Below are positions 1 through 10,974 of a stretch of DNA of 64,000 bases, one piece after another. The position numbers were made by a program, and so were the translations under genes. Numbering within the stretch: position 1 is the stretch's first letter; each line of letters opens with the position of its first letter. This DNA comes from Macrothele yani (taxonomy: Eukaryota > Arthropoda > Arachnida > Araneae > Macrothelidae), in contig CM077024.1 of assembly GCA_039090855.1 (NCBI GenBank), forward strand, positions 64,255,594 through 64,319,593, read 5' to 3'. Below the pieces are notes generated by a model. It worked only from the letters and a program-made list of their open reading frames with translations, was not told the origin of the DNA and searched no databases.

Positions 1-138
1 AGTCCGGTAATCGTCGTGTCTTTCTTTGGCGTGAACTAGGAACACGAAATAATTAAGCCTTCATGCAAGAAATATGTCTTCGGTGTTCGTGGAATCCTCG
101 GTAGGCGCTCGTGTGTCATCCGGAACGGACCTTTCGCG

Positions 139-450
139 GTGCTCACACGTCAGATGAGATCCTACGACTCACAGCCGTGCCGCCATGCTGCAGCAGTTGG
201 GGATTCTTTTCTATTCATGGATGGTAAAGCATACCCGTATCTAGCCCAGCTCGTGGGAGTACTTCAAAAAAAAAAATGGCATCGAGTGCATGGACAAGTT
301 CTCGCGCTCTCCGAGCCTAAACACCCATTAAGCACGCGTGGGACACATGGGAAGATGTGTTACAGCTCTTCCGTCCCTTCCCATGACTCCTCAGGAGCTG
401 AAGCATGTCCTCAGTGAGAAGTGGAAGAAGGGAGGGGGTCTGCTAAACAC
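139..450 (+). pseudogene. Tc1-like transposase remnant (C-terminal half)
   Basis: Translation in shifting + frames recovers the second and third catalytic neighbourhoods of a Tc1/mariner (DDE) transposase. FMDGKAYPYLAQLV, around 215-255, resembles the family pattern FQDNAxxHxAxLV. TPIKHAWDTWEDVLQLF, around 327-380, resembles NPIEHAWD, and is followed by TPQELKHVLSEKWKK in another frame. The Glu expected as third catalytic residue reads Lys here, and at least two frameshifts separate the pieces, so the copy is dead. The N-terminal DNA-binding half is not visible between the window start and 139. An A10 run at about 268-277 lies inside the remnant. The Tc1 assignment rests on the spacing and order of these motifs; the exact subfamily is unknown. 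Confidence 0.6.
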
Positions 451-1220
451 TGCTGGGTAATCTAATCCTTTCGATACCTCACCGTTGTGCCAGTGTTTTG
501 CTAGTAGCCACACACCATACTAAAGGTCAGAACGCACCCCTTTATCCATTCATCCATTTATTCGCGTGCAACTTTCCTACCACGTGTTGTGTGTTGCCAT
601 AATATTGCCGTCACTTTGCTCAAAAGGCTTGGGTGTTTTCTGTTTTATCACTTTTCATGTTTCGACTATTTAACATTCATGTTTTTTATTCTAATCCATC
701 ATGTGCCCGTTCGCGCGCTGTCGCTACCGCAGTGCACCCTCTCCCCTTCTTGTTTTGAACAGCAAATTAGGTAAGCATGTTTTACCAATGGCACAAAAGT
801 GAAACTATATGAAGAACGTACACTCAGTCTGCAGCATCTACTGTGTTTTGAGACTTGGACTATATCGTAATTGTGAACGTGACAATTCAAGATAACAGAA
901 TGAGAAAGGAAGGGAATAGCCTATTCACTGAAAAAAAAAAAAAAAAACCAAGGACTGCTAATTCCTTAAATGATGTGCTTTTCTCCATTTTTCGGATATG
1001 TGCCATTGACAGGTTTTAGTGAATCAAGGTCAAATTGGTTCAAACGTAATGCAAAGTGATCTCAAGAAATACATGAACATCAAGCCATCATAAACAGGCA
1101 TTGAAAATTAGCCGCATTTTGTCACGGGTTTTTACTACAAGCGAGCAAACTCAAATACAAGGGATCTCAAGAAACACATGAACATCAAGCCATCAATGGT
1201 TTGACTGAGATTACTATATA
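451..1220. other. Intergenic, AT-rich
   Basis: No gene seen. It holds an A-rich run at about 931-947 and a short direct repeat: a ~33-bp segment containing GATCTCAAGAAAxACATGAAC occurs at about 1060-1092 and again at 1163-1196, just before the Tc1 element. Confidence 0.6.
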
Positions 1221-1287
1221 CTCTTCTGGCCACCCAAAATGCAACACCAAGAAGGAAGCATCCGATTGGTCTGAAATTCGCAGCATG

Positions 1288-1320
1288 CGTTTGCATGCCC
1301 CGCTAGAGGGCATGCAAACG
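1288..1320. repeat. Perfect short hairpin inside Tc1 5-prime region
   Basis: Arms CGTTTGCATGCCC (1288-1300) and GGGCATGCAAACG (1308-1320), separated by a 7-nt loop. It is not part of the terminal repeats and is one of many similar snap-back palindromes in the window. Confidence 0.85.
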
Positions 1321-1479
1321 TATAGCATTGCAGGGCATATACAAATCATGTGCGCCCGGCAAGCGACCGAGAAGCACTATGATTAGCATTGCAGGGCATA
1401 TGCAAATCATGTGCACCCGGCACGCCACCAAGAAGCACTATAAGAAGGGTGCACAGAAGGCGGTGTGTAAGTAATGAAA

Positions 1480-2609
1480 GTGTGTTGTGCTGCCGGACCT
1501 GTGCGTGAGAAGCTTCCTGTTGCCTCGTCGCAGAATACGGCAGTCATTTCAGCACGTTTCGGAGTTCGACAGAGGACGAATAGTGGCTTATTGCGAGTGT
1601 GTTGTGCTGCCGGACCTGTGCGTGAGAAGCTTCCTGTTGCCTCGTCGCAGAATACGGCAATCATTTCAGCACGTTTCGGAGTTCGACAGAGGACGAATAG
1701 TGGCTTATTGCGACATCGGTTTATCGTACCGAGACATGGCGCCTGTGTGGGACGACATCCAGCAACAATGAGGCGAGTATGGATTCGGTGGGTGCAGGAG
1801 GGACGGACGAACCGACGTGAGCGATTGCCGCAGCCGCGGCACACCACCGAACGAGAGGACCGGCATGTTGTGCGGCGGGCATTGACGACTCTCACCGCCA
1901 CATCACGAACTTTAGCACAGGAATTAGGGTGTGTTGCGCAACAAACTGTGTCAGCACGTACCGTTCGACGTCGTCTGCAGGTGTGGGGACTTGTCGCACG
2001 GCACCCATTGCTTCGATTACCATTGACGTTACACCACCGGCGAGTGCGGCGGCAGTGGGCAGTTGAACTCCACAACTGGACTACGGAATGGCACGACATT
2101 GTCTTCTCCGACGAATCCCGCTTCTGCCTGCAATACCACGATAGTCGGATCCGCGTGTGGCGGCACCGCGGCGAGATACTGTATGACGCCTGCATTATGC
2201 ATGGCCATACCGGTCCGTCACCTGGCGTTATGGTTTGGGGCGTAATTGGATATGACACACGCACGCCTCTGGTACGCATCGCCGGTACACTCAACAGCCA
2301 CTGCTACATCTCCGACGTTTTGGAGCCTGCAGTCGTCCCTTACCTGCAGGATCTGCCAGCGGCCACGTTTCAACAGGACAATGCGTGCCCGCACGTGGCA
2401 CGCATCGTGCAACAATTATTTACGGCCTACCAGGTGGCAACCGAGTGGGGCGGCAAGCACCACCCGCGGCTACGCCGGATGAACTGTGGCAACGTGTGGA
2501 AGCAGCCTGGACCGACATATCCCAAGCCCACATCCAAAGCCTCTTTCGTTTGATGCCGCGGCGTGTAGCTGCCGTTATTGCCACCCATGTGGGCCACACA
2601 AACTATTGA
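1480..2609 (+). pseudogene. Tc1-like transposase pseudogene
   Basis: Cut-and-paste transposase of the Tc1/mariner superfamily, broken in three frames. The N-terminal helix-turn-helix reads as QHVSEFDRGRIVAY then GLSYRDMA up to about 1740. A one-base shift follows, and the frame continues with VGRHPATMRRVWIRWVQEG. The first catalytic Asp is in FSDESRF (codon 2110-2112) and the second in FQQDNACPH (codon 2377-2379). The block expected next, WPxxSPDLSPIEHVWD with the catalytic Glu, is missing: a deletion near 2431-2450 joins TAYQV to a different frame that resumes with PPAATPDELWQRVEAAW and ends near 2609. A 117-bp tandem duplication (1481-1597 and 1598-1714) doubles the helix-turn-helix start and keeps frame (39 codons). 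The loss of the Glu block rules out activity. Confidence 0.85.
1481..1714. repeat. 117-bp tandem duplication inside transposase
   Basis: Two adjacent, nearly identical 117-bp copies begin TGTGTTGTGCTGCCGGACC at 1481 and 1598. The copies differ by about one base (CAGTC versus CAATC), so the duplication is recent relative to the decay of the element. 117 is a multiple of three, which is why a long frame stays open through it. Confidence 0.9.
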
Positions 2610-3067
2610 TGTCTGCGTGTTCTGCAAGTCGCACGGACCTGTAAGCTCAATCGTTTATCTTTGTATCTGTTGTTATGTGTCCAGTAAATCTGGCTTTGCT
2701 ATCCCGTGTCCTTCTTGGTTTTGCATTTTGGGTGGCCAGCAGTGTAATTCTACTTCATTGCAGCGTTACACAACTTCTTTCTTCAATGACCGGAAGGATT
2801 AGTAATGTAACACAATGCAGTGAAAAAAGAATTATGTGATGCCTCGCAGCAATAAGAAGTTGCGACGGATAGAATGTTGGTTCAATTCTCAAGTGTGTTA
2901 TATTGATTTTGTGACAAGTTAAGATGATCAGAAGCCTGACTGGCAGATTTAGGTCTCAGAGGGTAAGAACATGGGTTTGATGTCCAAAATTTACTGCAGT
3001 GAGATTTGTGACGAAGACCAGAAGTTCGGATGTTCATTTTGACGCTCAAACATATTGCCAATAGATT

Positions 3068-3196
3068 ATGACTAAGGCATTAATCCCAGATGACAAAGGC
3101 ATTAATACCAGATGTTTAATCCCAGATGACAAAGGCATTAATCCCAGATGACAAAGTCATTAATCCCAGATGACAAAGGCATTAATCCCAGATGTT
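3068..3196. repeat. 22-bp minisatellite, about 6 copies
   Basis: The unit CCCAGATGACAAAGGCATTA plus AT repeats with 22-bp spacing (starts at 3121, 3143, 3165 and 3187). One internal unit is shortened to CCAGATGTTTAAT and the last unit ends with CCCAGATGTTTGACC. Confidence 0.85.
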
Positions 3197-3418
3197 TGAC
3201 CGAAGGTATTTCGTGTTACAAGCAAATGGGTAATCACACATCAAACAACCCTCTGCAAACTTGTCAAGAAAAAATTAAATCATCTTCCTTATGGGTTCAA
3301 GCTTGTCTTTCGGCTACTTTCACATTTTTTTCGGGGAGGTGGGGGAGTCTGAGAAGTATTTTTTCAATTACAGATGGATCACGAAGTCAGCAATGATGAT
3401 CGAGAACGTGTGATGATC

Positions 3419-3464
3419 AGTCTCGCGAATGCGTTCTGATGATCGAGAACGCATTTGTGAGACT
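3419..3464. repeat. Imperfect hairpin, 19-bp arms
   Basis: AGTCTCGCGAATGCGTTCT (3419-3437) pairs with AGAACGCATTTGTGAGACT (3446-3464) with two mismatches around an 8-nt loop. The sequence GATGATCGAGAACG also occurs just upstream, suggesting local rearrangement. Confidence 0.75.
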
Positions 3465-3953
3465 TTCAGCTCCAGAGAATTGAAGTTTTGTGTAGCTTGC
3501 TTGCAGTACCAATAAAGTAAGTAATGTGACTAGAATAAGGTAGTGGTGTAAACTGTTCTTGGGTTGAGGAAACCTACAATGCGAAATTTTTGGAACCTCA
3601 ACTGTACCTATGTGTATTCATGAAATAATTAACATTTTAATAATTCATCTAATGTGAAAATTAAACATGGTGAATCAATAAACAGAAATATTTTTAGGAT
3701 CAAAAATTTTTATTGGATTATTTGAACTCTTGTACATAGCGAAACAGTCACGATACACGTAGAAGACAGAAGTTTTATAAAAATGTATACTAACCTAAAA
3801 TTTCTCGGAGTTCCATGAAAGAACTTACGGAACCCTGCTGGAGAACCGTTGCCGTAAAATAATGATATTTATTTTTTTAACACATGAACATGGAATCTTA
3901 CGTCTAAGTTAATGTTGTGCCTTTAGAGTAGTCCAGCTGGGGGACGACACATA

Positions 3954-5344
3954 CACTCATCGCCAAAAAAATAGTTGCACCCAAAAGGAAACAACCGACA
4001 AAAATGAAACTTAGTGGGTAGGTTTGACATCGTGAGACATGCAAATGATTCAAGTATCACGCTCAGCCTCGCATGTGACGCAAGCAAGGAGGGGTCGTAG
4101 CGCTGTGCCTAACCCGTTATACGTGCTTGCCATTCTGACTCCTGCTGTTGTGTTGGTTGCATCCTTTGCAAGTGAAGTATGCCTCAGAGAAACATTTGGA
4201 AGTAATTCGAGCAGTCGGAGGAGTTCGAGAGGGGCCGCATCGTCGGGCTCCGAGAAGCGGGATATTCTTATCGCCGTATTGTGCGCCATACCGGTCGTGC
4301 GATATCACCATAGCACGCTGTTGGCGTCAGTGGATAGAACAAGGCACACAGCAGCGACAGGAAGGGTCTGGGAGACCTAGACGAACCACGGAGAGAAAGG
4401 ACCGATGGGTTGCCCGACATGCGCGGAGTGACTCCACCGCCACGATTGCGGATATTTAGTGAGCAGTGTGCCCTCCGTGCTTCGTCCGATTAGTGCCATC
4501 ACCATTGGCAGATGGCTGCACGACGTAGGACTGCATGCACGCAGACCATTATGACGACTGCCGTTAACACCATTGCATCGTCGCCAAAGACTGCAATGAT
4601 GTAGTGCCACACTGTCAAGGAGCCACGCAGAATGGCAGCGGGTGATTTTCAGTGACGTGCCGCGTTTTCGTCTTGGAGGAGACGACCAACGAATCCGTGT
4701 GTGGTGGCACCGTGGTCAGCGCAAAGATGAGCGGTTTGTTGTCGAGGGTCACACGTCCAGAAGGCCTGGTGTCATGGCGTTGGGGTGCAATTGCGTACGA
4801 TGCCAGATCATCGTGTTGGTGTTCGTTACAGGCACTTTGACAGCCCAACGTTACGTTAATGAGGTCCTGCAACCAGTCGCACAACCTTTTTGAACGCTCA
4901 CTCCAACAAGGCAACGCTCGTCCGCATGCTGCTGCTGTCTCGAGAGCTTGCTTGTACTGACACTCTGCCATGGGCAGCCGCATCGCCAGACCTATCGCCG
5001 ATTGAAAATGTGTATGATGCTATTGGACGCGCTATTCACACTCCACCCCTACCGCACAATGGAACAGCGTGAGTAGATTCAAGCTGCATGGGATGGCTTA
5101 TTGCAGAACACCAATACGAACCTGTACAACTCGATACACACGTCTGGCATGCTGTGTGAGCAAACATGACGGCCCGACGCCATACTGAGACACACTACTT
5201 ATTGGCGTGTAGCTCAATAAATATTGCCCGTATCAGTCTCAAGGTTAAATCATTTATTGTTCCTGGTAACCTTTACCTCCCTACCGAGTGGCATTGCAAT
5301 CCGACACGCCCTTCTGGTTGCAACTACTTTTTTGACGATGGGTG
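3954..5344 (+). mobile_element. Tc1-like DNA transposon, second family
   Basis: A 1.4-kb element with TA at both flanks (3952-3953 and 5345-5346). The left end, CATCGCCAAAAAAATAGTTGCA (truncated here to the core CAAAAAAATAGTTGCA), is matched by the inverted TGCAACTACTTTTTTGACGATG core at the right end (about 5320-5341). Its TIR differs from that of the 1221-2744 element, so this is a separate family. The transposase inside is a pseudogene. Confidence 0.75.
4160..5150 (+). pseudogene. Tc1-like transposase pseudogene
   Basis: Fragments in three frames give the order of a Tc1-like transposase. ERGRIVGLREAGYSYRRIV, near 4225-4290, is the first helix-turn-helix. CWRQWIEQGTQQRQEGSGRP and RTTERKDRW, about 4318-4412, are the second DNA-binding segment with the GRPR-like linker. 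FSDVPRF carries the first catalytic Asp (codon 4654-4656), followed by RIRVWWHRG. LQQGNARPH, about 4901-4923, has Gly (GGC, 4910-4912) where the second catalytic Asp belongs. LPWAAASPDLSPIENVYD carries the catalytic Glu (codon 5004-5006). A stop follows DSTATIADI at about 4457. The Asp-to-Gly change plus several frameshifts make it inactive. It shows only modest similarity to the transposase at 1480-2609. Confidence 0.8.
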
Positions 5345-5631
5345 TATATTCTGGGAAACCTATCCTTTGAGGGCGAATATGATTTTTGAAAACCCATGAA
5401 AGACATTGGGAGCCAAGTCTAGCGGGAAAAGTGCATCACCAAGCTGAGTTATGCAGTATGTTGTCAAAATCCGTTCAACAGAAAGTGCACGAGGAATTCA
5501 ACAGCAACACAAAACATGCCGCTAAGGCACTGCTGTCTTAGTGACTTTGAAGGCTCAGCTGAGGAAGGTTGAACAAACTCTGACTTGTAGCTGTCAAGCG
5601 CACATCTTCTGCGTTTATGTTATGAGCATTG
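5345..5631. other. Intergenic spacer
   Basis: Nothing recognisable between the Tc1 element and the SINE target duplication. Confidence 0.5.
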
Positions 5632-5644
5632 AAAGATCAGCATA

Positions 5645-5869
5645 GCCGCCCCGGTGGCGCAGTGGTCTAAGCGATGGCCTCTGATCATTCGTCCGAACGG
5701 GGTCCGGGTTCGAATACCGGTGAGGCATGGATGTTGTGTTTGTCTTACGGCACTGGCTCTCTCCCTTCCCTGGAACCAGTGACCCTAAATTAGGGACGGG
5801 CGACTGCTTATAGCCCATTGAGTTGCTCACGGTGGTCGTTAAACCTCCAATCAAAAAAAAAAAAAAAAA
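5645..5869 (+). mobile_element. tRNA-derived SINE, family A (full length)
   Basis: The tRNA-like head begins GCCGCCCCGGTGGCGCAGTGG (A box TGGCGCAGTGG) with a B box GGTTCGAATACC at 5707-5718. An unrelated body follows (CCCTGGAACCAGTG near 5768, TAAATTAGGGACGGG, GGTGGTCGTTAAACC) and then a poly-A tail ending at 5869. AAAGATCAGCATA flanks both sides (5632-5644 and about 5867-5879), a target-site duplication typical of LINE-mobilised SINEs. Transcription would use the internal Pol III promoter. Seven further probable copies or relatives lie in the window, in both orientations. Confidence 0.9.
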
Positions 5870-5879
5870 GATCAGCATA

Positions 5880-6339
5880 ATTAATTTTCATATTCCTTAA
5901 TCGATTATCAGCACAGAATGAATGCACACGTAGCAGTGCTAATTAATACAATACTTTCAGATTGGTATAACATCAGAGATCATGTATCTGCAAGCTTAAA
6001 TGGAACAAAAACGTTTGCTTAACATCTCTCGCTGTAACTGAAAGACTAAAAATCCGTTCATAACCCCACGGCAAGTGCACTGCATGTTTCTATTCCAACG
6101 TCCTTTTGCCGACGAGAAAACGAAGATTTAGATGAAATCTGAAGAGACAGAACATTGGATGATCACATGATGTCACCATTAGTAGTACTTTTGAGGCAAA
6201 AAAGATGGCGTTTGTGATATAGCACAGTTATAGAGAACTCTGGGTTATGTTCCTAATGAAGTCAATTATAACCTCATACATAAATGGGAAACGAATTTCC
6301 CCGAAGAATTAATTCTTCGTAAATACCTAGAAGACGATA
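5880..6339. other. Intergenic, AT-rich
   Basis: Nothing recognisable beyond ordinary AT-rich sequence. Confidence 0.5.
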
Positions 6340-6895
6340 CAAATATAATAATTGGCACAGATGTGCCGTATTTTCAATGTTGTCCATGCAGCGACTCTTT
6401 CAGAAAACTTGTAAATTACATTACAGTGGAGCTGGAATTTTTTTGAAAGAGTGGCTACATGGACAACAGTGAAAACACGGCACATCTGTGCCAGTGATTA
6501 TATTTGCATCGTCTTTCATGTATTTGCGAAGGATTATTTCTTCGGGAAAATTCGTTTCCCATTCTGTATGATGTTCTATGAAGCACTGGACCCACCTGTT
6601 AGACCACCATCCGTCCCCGGATTTGAGAAAAGGTCGTTGGGACGCTACGATGAAGCTTATAGTTGCTTCGACTAGCGCAAATCTGAAATGTTCTCAGATT
6701 TCTATGTTACATCTGCTTAGCCTCAGTTGCTTGGAACTTCCTTGTCCTGGGTGGTGTAACGGATAGCGTGCTCGACCGGTAATCGGGAGGTGCGGGTTCG
6801 ATTCCCGCTCCAGTGCAACGTAATTTTCAAGTTTTCTGAGAGTAACTACATGGACAACATTGAAAATACGGCACATCTGTGCCAATGATTATATT
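6340..6895. mobile_element. SINE family B cluster with inverted partial copies
   Basis: A tRNA-like head lies on the + strand at 6748-6815, with an A box-like TGGTGTAACGGATAGC (from about 6752) and a B box GGTTCGATTCC at 6795-6805. Its 3-prime body includes GGACAACATTGAAAATACGG and ACATCTGTGCCAATGATTAT (to 6895). The same body occurs inverted at about 6345-6432 and again in + orientation, partly, at about 6440-6505. The block is therefore one fuller SINE copy plus two 3-prime fragments, one on the opposite strand. The sequence upstream of the head (GCTTCGACTxGCGxAAATCT, about 6664-6684) is shared with the copy at 10975-11120. Confidence 0.7.
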
Positions 6896-8006
6896 TGAAG
6901 TCAATTTTGTTTTCATTGCTAATCCAGCCACAGAGGTTGGAGTTTTGTGACACGAAATACTATAATAAACGACTATATGGAAAAATGTACTGTTCTATCT
7001 TTTTCGAACTCTCATCGATGGACGAGCGCGGAAAACGAACGTGTAGTTTGCTTACGATGATGTCATAAACAAGTTGCTTCATTTCCAGGGGGCAGGTACT
7101 CAAGTTACCTCTCACAGAAGTAAAGAATCGGGGATGTCACTGTCTAACAGGTGGGTTGTGGATCCTAAACGAAGCTATCGCGGAGTAAGTGTTGCCAACA
7201 TTTTTGAACTGAAACTGGGTATAAAACTGAAAATTCGAAGCCAGAATTTATGCAAAAGCTCATTTGCATCATATGAAGAAGAAACGAACAGCCGTAAAAA
7301 TATTTTAGTTAAACTAAAATTTCGAAAACACTTAATATTCAGTTTTTATAAAGAATAGCGCTAAGAATAAAATTATACTTTACTTTTGAAGGTTAATTTA
7401 GTTGCCATGTCATTACCCCTTTTCTTATATAAATTTAAAATGAAATAAAATCCAGAATTCTATTAACGGCGTTCTATAAGAATTTTTTAATGCCGAACTT
7501 ATAAGTATTCCTACAAAAAGATACTGAATTAAAAACTGAAAACAAAATGCATTAAATGCTTTGTTAGAAATTATTGGCTATTTAAAGAATGATTTGAAAA
7601 TCCTAATTTCCAGTTTGCGCAACTGAAGCAAGTAATTTAATTCAGATAAAAAACTATGGCGCGCTCTCCTGGCATGTTTGATGTTTAAGGTATATCCAGA
7701 ACAAAGAAAATGAATTCGCGCAAAAGAAAAAAAAATCTTTGATAGGATAAACCATGTTTAATATGCATATCATGACAGGTTCCGAGCGAGGAGAGACAGA
7801 GTGAAGATTCAGAGATTGATGTTACGAAATGATCACCGGAAATACAGAATAAACATAATCTTTTCATATAGCGACCTTGATAAATTTGTTCTGAAAAGTA
7901 TCTGTCTTTTTTAGAGTGTATGTGTTTTGAAAGTTGATATCTATTTTGAACAACCGAAGATGGAACTTAAAAATTAAATCCTTTTTTTTTTACAAACTTC
8001 GAAAAA

Positions 8007-8038
<32 letters not shown>

Positions 8039-8075
8039 TTAGATGAAAATAAGATGGAATGGGAAGAAGGGCTGA
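6896..8075. other. Intergenic, AT-rich
   Basis: No gene seen. A 94-codon frame at 7074-7358 has no recognisable domain. A 22-base A run lies at about 8001-8022. Confidence 0.5.
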
Positions 8076-8306
8076 CCGCCCTGCTGGCGCAAAGGTCTAA
8101 GTGCTGGCTTCTAACCATTCGTCCGAGAGGAGTACGGATTCGAATCCCGGTGAGGCATGGATGTTGCGTTTGTCTTACGGTACAGGCTCTCTTCCTTCCC
8201 TGGAACCAGTGGTCCTAAATTAAGGACTGGCGACTGCTTATAGCCTATTCAGTTCCTCACAGTGGTGGTCATTAAACCTCTAAACAAACAAACAAAAACA
8301 AAAAGC
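8076..8306 (+). mobile_element. tRNA-derived SINE, family A
   Basis: Same head and body as the copy at 5645: CTGGCGCAAAGGTCTAAG as the decayed A box, ATTCGAATCCCGGTGAGGC covering the B box (about 8128-8146), then CCCTGGAACCAGTGG and a CATTAAACCTC end with an (AAAC)n-rich tail. Several substitutions mark it as older than the 5645 and 20562 copies. Confidence 0.85.
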
Positions 8307-8681
8307 AAAAAAAGGAAGAAGAACTCCTATTCTACTTACCACTTTCTTGAGCCTCTTTGCTATCCTTGACATTTGCACAAACGTTTTCTAACCCAGTCAA
8401 ATCACAACCCCTTTCGTCTATGTCCCACGATAAGAGACCTGAAAAAAAATTTAAGTATTCAGTTAAATGTTCAGCTACATGAAAATAAAATGGCGACAAA
8501 CATTCATATATTTATATACATCTCTACTGCTTTCATGATATAGATGAGCTGTAAACTGAGGTTATTATAAGTTTAGGTATCAGTTGCCATAAGAAATGAA
8601 AAGAAAAAAATTATGATTAATTAAATCCGAAAACATAACTGCAATAATACAGTAAAACAAAATATCAGCAAGTATCAATGG
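8307..8681. other. Intergenic, AT-rich
   Basis: Nothing recognisable. Confidence 0.5.
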
Positions 8682-8897
8682 GCTGCAACCAAGTAGCTGT
8701 GTGGTCAGAGGTGCAGGTACTTGGATAATCGTTCGTGTGCGAACCCGGATCGATCGCTGCATGCGACATTGTTAGGGAGTTTGCTTTATGGATCTGGTTT
8801 TGCCCTTTCCTGGAAATAGGGACAATAAATTAGGGAAGGGCGATTCCTTAGATGTTCATAGAGGTCGTTATGCTTGAAAAAAAAATAAAAAATAAAG
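8682..8897 (+). mobile_element. Diverged SINE related to family A
   Basis: GCTGTGTGGTCAGAGGTGCA resembles an A-box region, and GTGTGCGAACCCGGATCGATC (20-nt core GTGCGAACCCGGATCGATCG) replaces the B box near 8736-8755. Downstream, CCCTTTCCTGGAAATAGGGA, AATTAGGGAAGGGCGA and GAGGTCGTTATGC match the family A body, followed by an A-rich tail (8877-8897). It is an old or distinct subfamily. Confidence 0.6.
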
Positions 8898-9289
8898 AAT
8901 ATCTCTGGTGTAGCGACTGCCCTTTTGGAAGAGGAGGGAAGGACTGAGCATTTTAAACAAAAGATTCCACAATATTCGATGGTCATACATTATCTTCATC
9001 AACAGAAAAATACAAGTTTCAAGATAAAATGGAAAATTATGGACATTCTTACATCTACATGATTCAAAAAGAATTTCAGGCTTTGCAGAGGAAATCACCG
9101 TGTGACAAAATCAAGTATGCAGTGAAAATGTCTAATGGAAAAATGTTCAGCAGGACTTGCGAGAAATATTAGACCAGTCTAACTGCCTAGAATTAATGGA
9201 AAGTGAATAGATATTTTATAGTACAGATAGGTCGGAATGAATATTAATTTACGTGGTCAATTTTTTTAGAAAATTTCAAAATTGTAATG
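8898..9289. other. Intergenic, AT-rich
   Basis: Nothing recognisable. Confidence 0.45.
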
Positions 9290-9358
9290 TCCCGGAGCCG
9301 GAATCGAACCAGATCTTCCATTGTCCTTTACGAGCGCGCTATCGTCACACCACACAGA
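9290..9358 (-). mobile_element. tRNA-like fragment (SINE head or tRNA pseudogene)
   Basis: On the reverse strand an A-box-like TGTGGTGTGACGATAGCGCG is followed, 30-odd bases later, by a B box GGTTCGATTCC (9300-9310). No continuous cloverleaf can be drawn with confidence and no tail is evident, so a tRNA-derived repeat head is the likeliest reading. Confidence 0.5.
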
Positions 9359-10974
9359 ACATAAATTTAATATTATTTCTTCATTATTTTCTGCGATGTA
9401 CACAAATATATTATAAAATTATGAATCTCTCTAAAAAATCGAAAAAAATATCTCTCTAAAAAAATCCTGTATGTGGTGTGTGTGGTTTTAAAATTCTGGA
9501 GAATGAATCTCGCTTTAATCTAAATTTAAGTAGACTGGCTGAAAATTCTTGTTCATTTCGTCCTCCTAGGCAAATGTTCCCAACAAAAAGTAACACGCGG
9601 TTGCTTATGGTTAATGTAAAATAATACTTTGGTGATGAAATTTTTACTCAATTTTTTTCAGATCAAAAATATATTATAATTCATTAAGTATTTATATCTA
9701 TTATTCGTAAAATATTAGTGCATACACAAGCTGCAGTTTTCCTTTGTTCACGCGGTTTGTATCTTTTTCATTTACCCTGCACTACACGTATGTTGCAGTG
9801 AAAACCAATTGACGGGGGAAAGAGTCCACTTAATAGCATACGGGCCCAAAAAATTTAAAGGAGATCCTCAGTTTTGATGACGGAGATCATAACTTCTTCG
9901 GTTTCTCCAGAACAACACGTCCGATATTAGGTGATTACAAAAAGGGACATACTTGTCTAGATAAGATGTCAACCACTTTTATGTGATTCACAGTTTAGTT
10001 GGTGCCCAGCATTTTTTTATTCCTTGCCATTCTTTTTCGTCATCTGTTATTCAAACTTCGGCTAAATTTCGAGAAGATCAAATTTCAGTTTTAATTCACG
10101 TAATTTTGCATTTTATTCTTTAATGCCTCGTGGAGTCAAACAAATTAATTAACTCATGAAAGGATATTTTAATATATTTTCTGATTTATGATGGAGTTAT
10201 TGATATTGAATAGGGAAACTGTTATTTTTATAGACGGAATCAGGGCTCTAATCTTTTATTATGAAAGTTTTTGAAAAAATAAATAAAAGCTCTTCAGATG
10301 ATGTTCATACTCAATATCTTTCTCTACAGGGGCATATCTGAAATTCATTTGGGGTAGCATCTCCTTCAATAAATAATGTCCGCAGTAATAAAGCGCAAAT
10401 TGATCGAAATGAAAAACGCGAATAGAAAATTTCGAGAAAGCCCATTTTAGGAGCTTTCTCGAAATTTTCTATTCGCGGAGAAAAGGAGAAAAGTACCCAA
10501 ACCGTAAAAAAAAAAAAACAAAAAAAAAACTGTAGGACTGCCATTCATTCTCCGGAATATCAATGCTGAATGATGTGCTGCCATCTGACGGCCAAGTCTG
10601 ATTAAAAACCACTGAAATCACGGGAACTAAATTTATTATCTTCTGTAGTTTCTACTTATTAACAAACACAAATCCGTCACTATATTATTTTAATATACAT
10701 ATATTTATTATTTTATTTCCTATTGTCCTGTATTTATATGCTAATCCGTTCTTATACACAAATCCATCAGTCGGTTAGTTATAATTTCATCATGCATCAG
10801 CCTTGGATTTAAATACTTTAGCTTATTATTTTCCACTGAGAGTCACATTCGATCAAGACATGTGAGGATATGGAAATTTTGGAAGAAATATTCTTCATGA
10901 ATACATGGAACAAAGTATATTTCTTCCCTAATTTCCATAATTGAGATATTGGGGATTTATTAAGAGACAAGGAA
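9359..10974. other. Intergenic, AT-rich, with one hairpin
   Basis: No gene seen. The only structured element is the 25-bp-arm hairpin at 10417-10477. The rest is AT-rich with A/T runs. Confidence 0.5.
10417..10477. repeat. Perfect hairpin, 25-bp arms
   Basis: The segment 10417-10441 (CGCGAATAGAAAATTTCGAG...) is exactly reverse-complemented at 10453-10477, with an 11-nt loop. No target duplication or transposon end is visible next to it. Confidence 0.9.

Larger units (their letters stand above)
1221..2744 (+). mobile_element. Tc1-like DNA transposon with both TIRs
   Basis: A 1.5-kb element bounded by TA dinucleotides (1219-1220 and 2745-2746). The left end carries CTGGCCACCCAAAATGCAAC from 1226. 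The right end carries the matching inverted sequence at about 2710-2740, with one mismatch in about 30 bases plus a few differences at the tip. Length, TA target and an internal D,D,E transposase fit Tc1/mariner. The coding region is a pseudogene, described separately. Inside the left part are a perfect 13-bp-arm hairpin (1288-1320) and a ~63-bp tandem duplication (about 1323-1441) ahead of the transposase. Confidence 0.85.
2745..3953. other. Intergenic with a minisatellite and a hairpin
   Basis: No gene seen between the two Tc1 elements. It contains the 22-bp minisatellite (3068-3196) and the imperfect hairpin (3419-3464) listed separately. The rest is plain AT-rich DNA. Confidence 0.6.

Noticed and set aside
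1407..2294. 295-codon reverse-strand open frame
   Set aside because: Antisense shadow of the 1480-2609 Tc1 transposase pseudogene; Arg/Cys-rich composition is typical of such shadows.
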